From assembly GCA_029237695.1 (NCBI GenBank), contig CM055265.1, forward strand, positions 83,570,447 to 83,634,446: 64,000 nucleotides of DNA. Direction: 5' to 3'. Both the position numbers and the translations under genes were made by a program. Below, piece after piece: positions 52,899 to 63,696 of the stretch. Each line of letters opens with the position of its first letter. Position 1 is the first letter of the stretch. The notes below the pieces were generated by a model. The model had not been told where the DNA came from. It did not search any database and worked only from the letters and a program-made list of their open reading frames with translations. This DNA is from Conchocele bisecta (taxonomy: Eukaryota > Mollusca > Bivalvia > Lucinida > Thyasiridae).

Positions 52899-53368
52899 AT
52901 GGACATATACATAATCGACTGGACACTCAGTGTGAACGGACGTATTATAATATTTGCTCTGACCATAACAATATCACTGAGATTAGATATCATATTTCAC
53001 TCTTACATCAAGTTAGTAAGTATTTGTGTAGTATTAGTAAGTATTTATGTTGTGTATTGTGAAGATACTGACAACGAGCTGAGTCTACCGGAGTCCACTG
53101 GAAAACCAGGTAAACATTTTGCTATATATCATCTAAAATAACTGAAATTTCTGCATTGTTTTTCGTCGAAAATTAGGATTTCCATTGTTATGCAAGTGTT
53201 GCGTTACATTACATTTAAGCTAATATATCCTGTATATTAGGTTGATAGCTTATCACACTCTATACTACACTGTACTATAGTATTATTCCAGTTCCCATCA
53301 AAGAGAGACCAGACAGTGCAGATCAAAAGAAGTCAAAGTTGGAAAATACTGGTGTAGAATACCATTAA
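52899..53368 (+). CDS. Candidate two-exon gene for a 95-residue membrane or secreted protein
   Basis: Exon A 52899-53109 and exon B 53292-53368 join in phase 1 at a GTAAAC donor and a TATTATTCCAG acceptor. The product has a hydrophobic stretch (IKLVSICVVLVSIYVVYC, about residues 37-54), then a polar tail EDTDNELSLPESTGKP and PIKERPDSADQKKSKLENTG, ending VEYH and TAA. The joined tail reads like one domain, and two AATAAA signals follow at 53529 and 53580. An in-frame upstream ATG is absent; an earlier ATG at 52877 is in another frame. I do not recognise the family. The N-terminal part is AT-rich, so the true start or an upstream exon is uncertain. Confidence 0.45.
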
Positions 53369-53528
53369 ACTCATTCTTATTAGCGACTTAATGTACTGTA
53401 CAAACATTTGAATAGACGTATTATACAGAATTATCACACCTCCTGCAGAGTACAATACAAACAATTATTGGTCAGTCACGGGATGTATAGATTGATTCAA
53501 CGAGTATATGTATTTATGTAAATCATTC

Positions 53529-53585
53529 AATAAACTCGTACTCTCGACTAGTGTGTGTAGTGTTGTATGCTGTATTGAAAATAAA
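53529..53585 (+). terminator. Candidate polyadenylation signals
   Basis: AATAAA at 53529-53534 and again at 53580-53585, 160-220 bases beyond the stop of the candidate small gene. Both are followed by GT-rich or AT-rich sequence. Confidence 0.45.
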
Positions 53586-53599
53586 CTTTACACAATATA

Positions 53600-54163
53600 T
53601 CGCATCTTGACTTAGACTAGGGTGTTGTAAAAAAAAAAAAGTAAAAAGGAAAACAAAAAGTCTTCCTTCCAAAGCCTTCTAAACATAAATCACTTGAAAA
53701 TCTTACACCGAAACCGGCTATATCATCTCATAATCAACCGATTTAAGATACAGTCGTAACAAACAATACTCTAAATTAAATTTATAACTTCATTACGTTA
53801 CGGCACATGCCTTAAGTTAAGTTAAGTTAACCATTCAATCAGATCTCCATATACGGACATGTTCGTGATATTTTCGTGACAAACGGTAAAGAACGGTAAA
53901 GAACGGTGAAGCCAGCAGCATACAGCTATAGAACATAGAAGTTTTTGTTGACAGTAACAAATCAGGTAATATTTAACACTTGATATAGCACTTAAAATAG
54001 AAAACGGAGATAAAACATAATAAAAATAACAATAAGATATACTATATAAATATAATATTGTTGACTGTTTCTGTTTCCCTTCCTCAGTAAATATAAACTA
54101 AAAAAAAAAAACCAACAACAACAACAACTAAAACAAACCAACAACCAAAGCAAAAACTTAAAC
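53600..54163. other. Unassigned, possible 5' UTR of the non-LTR element
   Basis: A-rich sequence with (GGTAAAGAAC)-like repeats near 53885 and a CCAACAACAACAACAACTAA stretch before the first ATG of the element. The true 5' end of the retrotransposon was not located. Confidence 0.4.
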
Positions 54164-54488
54164 ATGGCTGAAATGTCTACTCCCATCTCCAAAAGCACAA
54201 GAAAACGCGCAGGGAAGACAACTCGACATTGTCACCTGATAGCAAATCACCCGAAGCTAAATTAGCCAACAACAGACGAGCACATAATTCACCCAAACCA
54301 CCACCCCGGCAGACACAGCAATTTAATACATACAGAGCAGACAGGCAAACCAATCAGGAACCTGGACGGACACTCTACATTTCAAAATAGAGGGCCCCAG
54401 GCGTAGGTCAGTAACTATTCCACAATTTGTTCTGTCTTTCCTGTCCTATGTAGGAGGCAATATAAGTCAAGCCGAAATCAGCTGTGGC

Positions 54489-55355
54489 ATGGATGCACCA
54501 GACATCTTCAAAATTAAACTACCGAATCGCTACACTAACAAAGGAAAAAGCTTCACAACCCCAGTTGGCATGACTGGAGTTGAGTTCAGACACTTGTCGC
54601 ACCAAAACACAAACAGACAACACCCATCCACTAAACAACAACCAAACCAAACAGTCACTCTGGGGATTGCAGATCATCCAGACTTCACACGACTTAACAA
54701 AGAAGAACTAATGACAGCACTAGACGCTGGAAAAAACAAAATAACTGAAGCACATCACATAGGCAAAAACAAATCAACACTTCTAATTAAATTTAACTCA
54801 CCCACTCTACCATTCACCATAACACCTGCTAGCTACATCAATTGCGGAAATGACATCAACATAGGCATCACGATATCACGTCCCATTAGATGTAACAAAT
54901 ACCAACAATTCGGTCATAAGCAAAACAATTGCAAAAACAATAAAACAGTATGTCCCATCTGTGGCTACTCACACACTTACACGGCGTGCACATACAAAAA
55001 TACACGAGCTCAAGATGTTTGCAACAACTGCTACGTAGCTCAACAACATGAATGTGGACATAGGGCTAGTGATCCGTACTGTCCTATGTTTCTCAGATAC
55101 AAAGAACAACTCGCCCAAAAAAACAACACTAGACAGCTCACTAGAAACGCACTAAAAGAACAACTTCAAATCCCAAATATTAACGTGAATCAGGAACAAA
55201 TTAAGAATAAGTTTCCGCAAACAGACTATAACAAGCGAACGCCAGAGAAAACTCATATACAGGCTACACCTAAAACTAATAAACGAAAGAGAGCATATGA
55301 AACATCTTACAAAGATTACCAAACTCCCAATAAAACATTAACAAACAATCAATGA
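54489..55355 (+). CDS. Non-LTR ORF1 (gag-like nucleic-acid-binding protein), partial
   Basis: 288 codons, with three Cys/His groups: CNKYQQFGHKQNNC (CCHC knuckle), CPICGYSHTYTAC and CNNCYVAQQHEC. These bind element RNA in the I/Jockey groups. A likely original start lies upstream at ATG 54164, separated by frameshifts and a TAG near 54387, so the N-terminus is lost. The basic C-terminal end stops at TGA 55353, which overlaps the next ATG. Confidence 0.82.
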   Translation: MDAPDIFKIKLPNRYTNKGKSFTTPVGMTGVEFRHLSHQNTNRQHPSTKQQPNQTVTLGIADHPDFTRLNKEELMTALDAGKNKITEAHHIGKNKSTLLIKFNSPTLPFTITPASYINCGNDINIGITISRPIRCNKYQQFGHKQNNCKNNKTVCPICGYSHTYTACTYKNTRAQDVCNNCYVAQQHECGHRASDPYCPMFLRYKEQLAQKNNTRQLTRNALKEQLQIPNINVNQEQIKNKFPQTDYNKRTPEKTHIQATPKTNKRKRAYETSYKDYQTPNKTLTNNQ

Positions 55356-55914
55356 AGGACTATATTACTAAACAGCAAGTTTTTGATCTCGTGACAGCAA
55401 TCGAACTAGCACTCGAAAGACAATTAGGTATCCAAACTGATGGAATTATAGGTCAGATAACCAGCTCACATTTAAATACAGAGCCCTCCAACGTACATAA
55501 TAATGTTGCCACCGATACCGGTGATGACATAATCATTGAAACAGTAAGGAAGGATATATATATACCTACTACCCACCCACAAAAATAAGAAAGAATAGTT
55601 GCGACACAACAGCGGCGAAAAGCCTATTTAGCACTTACATATCAGATAACAACCATCCGCATCCAGCAATAGCAAACAGTAGTGGAAAATCAAATAAAAT
55701 TATAGATAGTGTGGATGAGATAATAGACTTAGGCATAGGTATCTGTGAAGAAGAGATGCCTTCTAATCCTCCAAGTATGGACTCACTCCTGACAACCAAA
55801 TCACCAAAATCGTCACAGCCCATGCCGGATACCCCCGACTCACCGGGTTCTGGGCTTGGACTGTCTGACATATCTAACATAGTTCAAGCGATAACATTAA
55901 CCCTAAAAATATGA
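55352..55914 (+). pseudogene. Non-LTR middle frame, broken once
   Basis: Starts with ATG inside the ATGA overlap with ORF1 and encodes a helical KDYITKQQVFDLVTAIELAL-type segment. It stops at 55588 after an apparent frameshift and continues in another frame (about 55594-55914; DEIIDLGIGICEEEMPSNPP, Pro/Ser-rich) to a second ATGA overlap at 55911. No known domain. It may be the C-terminal part of ORF1. Confidence 0.6.
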
Positions 55915-56258
55915 GCGACGTTCAAAATTGCAAGACGATCACTGCTAAAAACAAAAATGAAACAAACAATAAGGTCACAACATCCACACCCAATGTTAGC
56001 CCAGCGGCAAGTCCAGTAAAAACAGTACACAAAATAACACTTAATAGACAAAAGTTAGCCCCTAACACTGTGAATCTTCCAAAGACCAATAAAGCGTCTA
56101 AAGGTAGAGACGAAGCAATAAAAATAAAAAAAAGCAAATGTATGGCAACAAAAACATGGACCAATAATAAAGACAGGCAAAGACTCGCAGCAGAAACAAA
56201 ACAAGAACAATATACCAAAAATAACTCTTATAAGACAAGACAAAATATCACCAAATAG
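55911..56258 (+). CDS. Non-LTR small basic frame, 115 codons
   Basis: Lys/Asn/Thr-rich, very basic, no recognised domain. It begins at the ATGA overlap with the preceding frame. It may be a remnant linker of ORF1. Confidence 0.45.
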   Translation: MSDVQNCKTITAKNKNETNNKVTTSTPNVSPAASPVKTVHKITLNRQKLAPNTVNLPKTNKASKGRDEAIKIKKSKCMATKTWTNNKDRQRLAAETKQEQYTKNNSYKTRQNITK

Positions 56259-56398
56259 GAGACCAGTGCAACTAAATGAGCCAGAAATGGAATCAAATAT
56301 GACACCGCTAAGTGAAATAATAGCGACTAAGCGTCACGGACTAAGACTTCCTGATATACAATAAAACATAAACATATTTAATAAAAAAAAAGAATAGT

Positions 56399-57256
56399 AT
56401 GGGTAGAAACGGAACTAAAACCAACCAGACCCTGACAGTCCTTCAATGGAACTGCCGGGGATTTGTCAAAACAAAAAGTGAGCTGGTGAATGCAATAGAA
56501 ACGACATCATGTCACCCGATGTATTATGTCTACAGGAAATGCCAAAACCTACAACATTACCAGGGTATAATCTGAAATCTCACTCAACGAACTCAACCAA
56601 AGGAAGCGGTGTAGGCATATTCGTGAAAAATGGTATATCAAGCATAGAATTTAAAAACAAGTCATCTTAAAGAAAATAATAATATCCTGTACTCGGGAGT
56701 TAAGATATTAAGCAGTAAAGGCAACATTGACATTCTGAATATCTACATAAGTCCGAGTATTAATAAAACCGAAAACTTCTACAAAATTACTTACAGGTAA
56801 TAAAACAAGTTAGTAACAAAACACTGATATTGGGTGACTTTAACGGACATAATACACTTTGGGACATTCATTATTTTAATAAAGTAAACAAAATAGGTGA
56901 TGAAATTATAACATTCCTAGATAATACTAATTACGTTATACTAAATAATGGCTCAGAAACATACGACTCATCCCATCTACCAAGGGCTAAAAGTATAGGA
57001 TCTGCACCAGACATCACATTAGCTACAACCAGCTCTAGCTTCCTTGGCCTCGTGGACCATCCACAATTCAACACTAGGCAGCGATCACTATCCGATTATT
57101 ACTAAAGTTTGTACCCATTATCACAAGAGAACTCCCGCAACAATTCCCAAATGGAAGTTAGGTCATGCAAACTGGGAACTCTTCCATCAACTATGCACCA
57201 CTAGGTTACATATCGATGCGAATTTAGATAAAAAGACTATCACGATGAATTTGTGA
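56399..57256 (+). pseudogene. Non-LTR ORF2 endonuclease region, frameshifted
   Basis: Starts ATGGGTAGAAACGGAAC. The AP-endonuclease motifs are visible in pieces: LQWNCRGF (Asn), a Glu motif LCLQEMPKP after a frameshift near 56495, GDFNGHNTLWD (Asp/Asn), and GSDHYPI (His) after another shift near 57070. A TAA near 56668 also breaks it. The motifs are all present, so inactivation looks recent. Confidence 0.82.
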
Positions 57257-57495
57257 GCACACTCTACGGAATAAGTAAAGAAAGCATACCACAGACAAGT
57301 GGTAAAGCACATAATCGCCCTACCAATCCCTGGTGGACACCCGCTTGCACAGAGCCATTAAAAACAGGGAAAACTGTCTGCGAAGATGGAAACAAGCTAT
57401 AAATATCATGTACAACTAAAACAAAGAAGGCGAGAGGAATACTTGGAAGCCAAGAGCCTGGCGTCTGAAACCATTAAAACAGCAAAAGAGAAAGG

Positions 57496-58611
57496 TTGGG
57501 TCGAATTTTTATATCAGCAATTACGAAAGATAAAACAAGTAAAGAAGTCTGGAATTTATTTAATCGAGTAAGAGGTAAACCAACACAACAAATGCCTCCA
57601 TTATCACATGATAATACATTAATATGCGATGAAAAACAAAAAGCAGAGGTGCTCACAGATCATTACAATAATATGTCTAGCAACAGTAATTTAACATCAG
57701 AATTCAGAATAGAAAAAGATAAAAGAGACCCGAAAATACAAGCTAAGACAGACAACCATACTCTGACACCAGACCTGAATACTGACTGCCTCAATAGGTC
57801 ATTTATAATGTCGGAACTTAAAGCTGCCCTTAAAAAAAACTAAAAAAAAGTACTGCACCAGGAGCAGATAAAATACATTATAATATACTTAAACAATTGC
57901 CACATGAATCAATGGAACAACTGCTCCTGCTAATAAATAAATCCTGGGCCGAAGGCTCCCTGTCTGACGCTTGGAAAGAGGCTACCATTATCCCAATAAT
58001 CAAACCAAACAAGGATTCAACGCTACCAGCCTCATACAGACCCATTTCACTAACATCTGTAATATGTAAATTAATGGAAACTATGGTGGCCATCAGACTA
58101 AAATCATCATTTTGAATCTAATCAGAAAATTGGCCCAACCCAGTCAGGATTTAGAAATCATAGATCCACGATGGATCAACTAGCTCGATTAAGAAACAAT
58201 CATTAAAACAGCACAAATGAAAAAAAAACTAGTCGTAGCTGTATTTCTAGACTTATAAAAAGCCTTTGACCTAATGTGGACAAAGGGAGCAATAGAACAA
58301 CTAATCGGGAAGGGCGTAAACAACGAATGTTGCTATGGTTAGATAACTTTCTGACGGGCAGAAAAATTAGAGTAAGAATAGGCACAGAGCATTCAGAATT
58401 TCAAAGTATTGATAATGGCAGCCCCCAGGGTAGTGTCATAAGCCCGACACTATTTAATGTCATGATAGATACATTATATACAGAATTAAACAGTATGAGT
58501 ACAAACACAAAACCAGGCCTGTCACAATTTGCCGACGACGGCGCGATCTGGAAAGAGCATATATACAGATCTCAGAGTAGCCCTGGGGGAAATACAGACA
58601 GCACTAGATAA
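57496..58611 (+). pseudogene. Non-LTR ORF2 reverse transcriptase region, frameshifted and stopped
   Basis: Fingers motif (SYRPISLTSVICKLME), GSPQGSVISP and the catalytic FADDGAIW are visible. A frameshift lies in an A run near 57838, another near 58112. A TAA at 58256-58258 interrupts catalytic motif A (FLDL then KAFD). A further shift follows FADD near 58585. Confidence 0.88.
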
Positions 58612-60061
58612 AATAACAATTTGGCAAAACAAATGGGGCTTTAAAATCTCCCCGCTTAAAACTGAGGCAATCATATTTCATGGCGGTGGATTACTCTGCT
58701 ATAAAAATGAGGAGCAGCGGTATGCATACATAAGAGAACAAACTTATAAAATTAAAGATTTAATGGTAAACAATCAAGCAATACCATACATAAAATGTGT
58801 AAAATTCCTGGGTATGTATTTGGACGATCGACTTACCTGGGGAACACATCTAAATACCATAGTCCAACGCTGTAGAAAAGATCTCAACTTAATGAAACTA
58901 GTATCGGGTACGTCATATGGAGCGGATAAACTATCCCTTCTATTGTCGTACAAAGCTATATTATTATCAAAAATGGACTATGGCAGCATGCTGTATAAAG
59001 ACGCTGCAGCGGAACACTTAGCTAAACTAGAACTAATTCAAAGAGCGGCCCTCAAAGTGGCAACAGGTGCATATAAATCAACTAGAGCCGCTGCAGTCGA
59101 GGTAGAAACCGTGGTAGAACCATTAGATCTGAGGCGTGAAGGAAATCTAATCAAATATTGGGCGCGCACCCAGCCACATGGTGTAAACCTGCCAGTTAAC
59201 GAACAAATACGACCTAGGCGGGTATACAAATATAACAGAATAAGACTTAAAAAAGGAGCAACCATAAAAGAAAATAATCAAAAGTATAAAAACAAATACG
59301 ATAAAGAAGCAAACAAAATTAAAAAAGCAAAATCCACAGGTAGGAAATTACAAACATGTTACGCTATGAATGCCCAAATACTAACTCAAGAGTATGGACT
59401 GAATGATTGTGAAATGCAGCCGTATCAGACCCATATACCTTACTATCCTTTCGAAATAACTGCTCAATCAGATCTAACAGAAATAATAAAAAATAAGACA
59501 ATGGATCCAATTATTAACCTAAAACTAGCACCAGACCACATAAACAAAAAATGGAAAGATAGCCTGCAAATTTACACGGACGGTAGCAAAAATATCGAAC
59601 AAGGCATCACATCCGCAGCTTTCGTGATACCACATTTAAATTACGTAGAACAATACAAGCTGACTTCCACACTAACAGTATTCACATCAGAATTAATAGC
59701 AATCGAGAAGGCCCTCATTTATAACTTAACATTAGATAATTATAAGGATACAGTCATCTTAACTGATTCACTAAGCTCCGTCCAAGCAATCAACTCAGGT
59801 ACTTCTAAAACAAAACCTGACAAAATACATTTCATCAAAACATTAATAAGCAATACAATATCTAAAGGCAAGCTAATAAACATAGATTGGGTCCCATCCC
59901 ATATTGGAATACCCGGTAACGAAGACGCTGATAGGGCTGCAGGCACAGCGCATTTAATAGGAAACAATGAAGCAACATTACCAACACATCATGAAATATA
60001 TTCTCTCATTGAAAAAAATGTAGGTCAAAGTGGCAAACAAGGTGGAATAATGAACACTTAG
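58529..60061 (+). CDS. Non-LTR ORF2 thumb and RNase H part, 510-codon open frame
   Basis: The longest intact piece. It starts out of frame with the FADD motif and enters the proper frame around LGEIQTALDKITIWQNKWGF and KTEAIIF. The thumb region follows, with a KFLGMYLDDRLTWGTHL motif, then RNase H from about 59550: YTDGSK (Asp), SELIAIEKAL (Glu), LTDSLSSVQA (Asp) and GNEDADRAA (Asp). All four catalytic acidic positions are present. The frame stops at 60061 and resumes after a shift at 60082. Confidence 0.88.
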   Translation: MPTTARSGKSIYTDLRVALGEIQTALDKITIWQNKWGFKISPLKTEAIIFHGGGLLCYKNEEQRYAYIREQTYKIKDLMVNNQAIPYIKCVKFLGMYLDDRLTWGTHLNTIVQRCRKDLNLMKLVSGTSYGADKLSLLLSYKAILLSKMDYGSMLYKDAAAEHLAKLELIQRAALKVATGAYKSTRAAAVEVETVVEPLDLRREGNLIKYWARTQPHGVNLPVNEQIRPRRVYKYNRIRLKKGATIKENNQKYKNKYDKEANKIKKAKSTGRKLQTCYAMNAQILTQEYGLNDCEMQPYQTHIPYYPFEITAQSDLTEIIKNKTMDPIINLKLAPDHINKKWKDSLQIYTDGSKNIEQGITSAAFVIPHLNYVEQYKLTSTLTVFTSELIAIEKALIYNLTLDNYKDTVILTDSLSSVQAINSGTSKTKPDKIHFIKTLISNTISKGKLINIDWVPSHIGIPGNEDADRAAGTAHLIGNNEATLPTHHEIYSLIEKNVGQSGKQGGIMNT

Positions 60062-60081
60062 GCAAAAATGGTGGACATATT

Positions 60082-60456
60082 TTGCAAGCAATGTGCCCCA
60101 CCATCCCTACAAAATGTAAATTGTATAGTAAAGACAGGAGAGCAGACATAATTATAGCCAGACTAAGGCTAGGCAGAAATGGCATAAAATCTAATCTATA
60201 CCATCATGATAATAGTAGTGAAGATAAAATGAATTGTTCAAATTATGACGAGGACGAAATTGAAGATCCTTGGCATTATTTCTTCAATTGCCCCGCCCAT
60301 AGCACATCGCGAGAAGATCTAAAAGCGTCTTGCCTTAAACACAACATTACACCTTCACATTATCATATAGTATTCCCTCCTAAGGAATGTGAAGCCGAAA
60401 TGCATCTAGCTTTATTAGCGTCCATAAAGGAAACAGGATACTGGGGTAAAAAGTAA
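60082..60456 (+). pseudogene. Non-LTR ORF2 C-terminal Cys/His end
   Basis: 124 codons in a shifted frame. IIIARLRLG, CSNYDEDEIEDPWHYFFNCP (a C..H..C arrangement) and a C-terminal LLASIKETGYW segment fit the end of I-type ORF2 proteins. Confidence 0.75.
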
Positions 60457-60640
60457 ATACCGCTGCTCCAAAAACAACAGTATAGTTTTAAATTCAAACT
60501 GATAACCTAAAGACCAAGATATAGAGGTAGTAACTGAGGATGACAGAGGGTATACAGTCAACGAAGTGGTCCAACTAAGTGACAGAGGTTACATTGGACC
60601 ATGTAGGCTTCGTCCAGATATAATTAAGTAATATCACGAT

Positions 60641-61603
60641 AGGTTGTACATATGTTGTATCGTAAATTTATATGTTTGCGTGTGAGCCATCGACTTACGG
60701 TGATTACATGGTGAACGACGTATGGGGAGCAGTACCCCACACTGACTGACCTTTATTACTAACACATAATAAGATATATATCAAATCATATCAAACTAAT
60801 ACAATCATAAAGTACATGCGGGATGTGGCGAAATGCTGGCAATATATAACTTCAACGGGAATGTCCAAATTACCCGAGTTCCAATATATTTGGCGGGTTC
60901 TTCTCCCGAGGCAGGCCCAGAGTGCACCCTAACGAACATATTGCCAGCCCGTAGTCATATCCTAGCATATACAAAATTGTATATACACAATTAAGCCTAT
61001 AATCAGCTAACAACTATTAGCGTCCGCCTCCAATGATGAGCACTCATGAAAGTTAACAGCATTGCGCATTACAGTCTGCTCGTGATCAGGTCTAAAGTAA
61101 GAGCAGTTACGAAATCTATAGCGTTATGAAATGTCCGGGCGGGTGGCTTGACTGGTACTAACCCAAGGGATCTTTCAGGTAGGGAATGCCCAATAAACGG
61201 GGACCCCCGCTGGGAAACGAACGATACGGTCTGCTCACCACCGACACATAGTGCTCTATCTATTAAATTATAAAGTAGTGACTGCTTACATGCGGGGTGG
61301 GGGCCGGTATTTTAGCGGGTGGGGTGATAACCATACATGCAAATCTGCACAAATCATTTACCATATTTTTATTTTGCATCTTCCTAAATCATACTTTTAA
61401 TAATAAAGACCAATAACAGTGGCAAACCACTGACAATATTGACAGGGCAACACGACTCGTAGACGTAAACGACATGACCAGTGACAACTTACAAATGACC
61501 CCGATACTGACTGGGGGGACCCATTTTGTCACTAACCATGCATGTCCATTTCCCGTCACTTTACAGAACAATGGAACGCCGTGATGCCGAGGGGTCTTTG
61601 AGG
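60641..61603. other. Downstream of the retrotransposon, unassigned
   Basis: 60650-60760 is probably the 3' UTR of the element (TGGTGAACGACGTATGGGGA and a CAGTACCCCACACTGACTGA repeat). 60780-61600 shows no gene or clear repeat. Confidence 0.45.
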
Positions 61604-61870
61604 TGGTACGTATATATATGTGTATGTGTGTATGTATGTGTATGTATGTGTGTATGTATATGTGTATATATATGTATATATATGTATATGCGTGTGTGTG
61701 TGTGTGTGTGTGGGTGTGTGTATGTATATATATGTATGTGTGTGTGTGTGTGTGTGGATGTGTGTATGCATATATATATATGTATGTGTGTATATGTGTG
61801 TATGGGTATATATGTGTGTGTACATATGTATATGTGTATGTACGTCTGTGTGTGCCTGCGTGCGTGAGTG

Positions 61871-61902
<32 letters not shown>

Positions 61903-61925
61903 TGTGTGTGTGTGTGATTGATTGA
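61604..61925. repeat. (TG)n / (TATG)n / (TGCG)n microsatellite
   Basis: 320 bases of TATGTGTG, TATATATG and finally GTGCGTGCGTGC runs. All long open frames here are artefacts of the repeat. Confidence 0.97.
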
Positions 61926-62971
61926 TTGAATGGGGGCTGGGTTAAGTGATGTGGTGTGTGGTTGGCGGGTGTATGGATGGGTTGATGTGGCCCACTAATT
62001 AAATGGAATTGGGCTAAGTGATTGAGTGAGTCAGTGGTGTGAGGTAGTCAGCTGGTTGAGAGTAGTTGTGCAAAATCGCCTCCTTTTGATTTTTTTTTTT
62101 TTTGGAGCTTTACTACAGGGACTCCGGAGCTACCGGGGAAACTGGAGGTTTCCTCCACCAGGAGTAATTGCTTTTTATGTCGAAATTGACAATCTGCATT
62201 ACTCCAATATAGACAAAAATCAAACGATTTAATGTGTATTAGTCTATTTCGGCCAACATCTGACAGTGTGGTAGGTGACTCAAAACTAAACTAAAATTAA
62301 AATAAATGCTAGTAAATAACAAAAACAAATATATATATAAAACCCAATTAACAACACAAAATCAGCAACCACGGTTATCATGATAGGTTAATATAGCATT
62401 CTGATACAGCACACTAACATAGGGTGAGGGTGACACGTCAAATACCATACCGTCAGAAATCACTTTCTTCTTCTCTTCTCTTCTCGATGGTGATTAGGTA
62501 GGATTGGGACTAAATGTGACAATAAGTTAATTACGTAGAGCACACTTGCTAGACATTAGTGACTCATATAGTACACTCGCCACTTAATTTCATTTGACCA
62601 TCCGTATGCCACTCAAAACGCACAAATCACGTAAACTAGTATGGGTTCCCCTCAATCATCTATAATCGATACCCAGCCATACTATATCACACACATATAA
62701 GCTGATGGGTGCTATAGGAGGCCTCAAATTATAGGTTACCATACCTGCATAGATTCTCCTATATTTGACGCACATTTTTGGAGCCTGAATTATAAATGCA
62801 ACATTTATCAAAATTCGGAAATATAAACCAGACCGACGACCATCGGCCTGCTTCTTTACTGGGCTATATATCCCGGGTATGGAAGGTGTTCGAGCCAATT
62901 CCCACCCTTAAATATGAGCCGAATGAATGGACATATACCGGACCACCCAGTTATTTCTAGATTACATGTTA
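61926..62971. other. Unassigned AT-rich stretch
   Basis: A poly-T run at 62085-62104 and a family O piece at 62873-62920 are the only notable parts. Confidence 0.45.

Positions 62972-63014
<43 letters not shown>
62972..63014. repeat. (AT)n microsatellite
   Basis: About 20 AT dinucleotides; a shorter run occurs at 63785-63800. Confidence 0.97.
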
Positions 63015-63018
<4 letters not shown>

Positions 63019-63224
63019 GGAAAAATAACCATGTAATAAAATAATTTATTTATGTGATTTACTGATTGTAGATCCAAGTGTTACAGGCATTTTAATCACT
63101 GATGACTTTTAGTTAATTACAAAGTAGTCGTATTAATCACGTTAAATTAATCAATTAGGGAAACATTAGTGAGGGATTATAAATATATAACGATGACCTG
63201 TGATGTTAAATATATTTTATCACA

Positions 63225-63345
63225 TTCTTATTAAATTATAGCAAAATTTAAGAATGAGCTAGCCTTCATTTTATTTCGTAAACTTTGGGGAAACAGGAGC
63301 GGAGAACGTGCATGGAGGAGGAGTCGAAAAAACGAAACATTTTGG
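63225..63345. repeat. Family K fragment
   Basis: AAAATTTAAGAATGAGCTAG followed by TTATTTCGTAAAC, then GGAGAACGTGCATGGAGGAG, which echoes the complement of GGTTTTTCGACTCCTCCAGG at 32023. Confidence 0.65.
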
Positions 63346-63360
63346 AAACTAAGATAACAA

Positions 63361-63696
63361 TTTTATGATACCTTTATCATGCTGCAGAAAACAATAAACC
63401 GACCACAAATATAGCATATTTTACTTATTTTCCATGAAAATATGTCTTGGTATTTCGTTAGAATTGTCTCCATGGGATGTCTTGGTATTTCGTTAGAATT
63501 GTCTCCAGGGAGACAATTCTAATGAAATGCCGAGATATGTTTTCATTTAGAAGCAAACTATTCAATAATTGCAGTCTGTTGATGTGTAAACAGTAGTGTG
63601 ATTTTATTTTACCCAATTAAAATTTTGAAATATCCAATTGCTTCAGAAATGATGGAGTGACAATACTCAATTAGTAATTCCTTATCTGGAGCCCTG
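63361..63696. mobile_element. Family A transposon, copy 4 (left end truncated)
   Basis: Begins inside the element (ATGATACCTTTATCATGCTG) and ends CCTTATCTGGAGCCCTG. A block with TGTCTTGGTATTTCGTTAGA is duplicated in tandem at 63445-63505. Confidence 0.88.

Larger units (their letters stand above)
54164..60640 (+). mobile_element. Decayed RNase H-bearing non-LTR retrotransposon (I/Nimb-like)
   Basis: A single element of about 6.5 kb. Order: ORF1 with three zinc-knuckle-like Cys/His sets, apurinic-type endonuclease, reverse transcriptase, RNase H, and a C-terminal Cys/His motif. Retained RNase H plus AP endonuclease place it in the I superfamily; I versus Nimb cannot be settled by eye. At least six frameshifts or stops break ORF2, so it cannot be autonomous. 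Base composition is A-rich on the + strand, unlike the neighbouring genes. Target duplications and exact ends were not identified; the 3' boundary is approximate. Confidence 0.88.

Noticed and set aside
61526..61925. Cys/Val-rich and Thr/His-rich open frames on both strands
   Set aside because: They come from a (TG)n/(TATG)n microsatellite.
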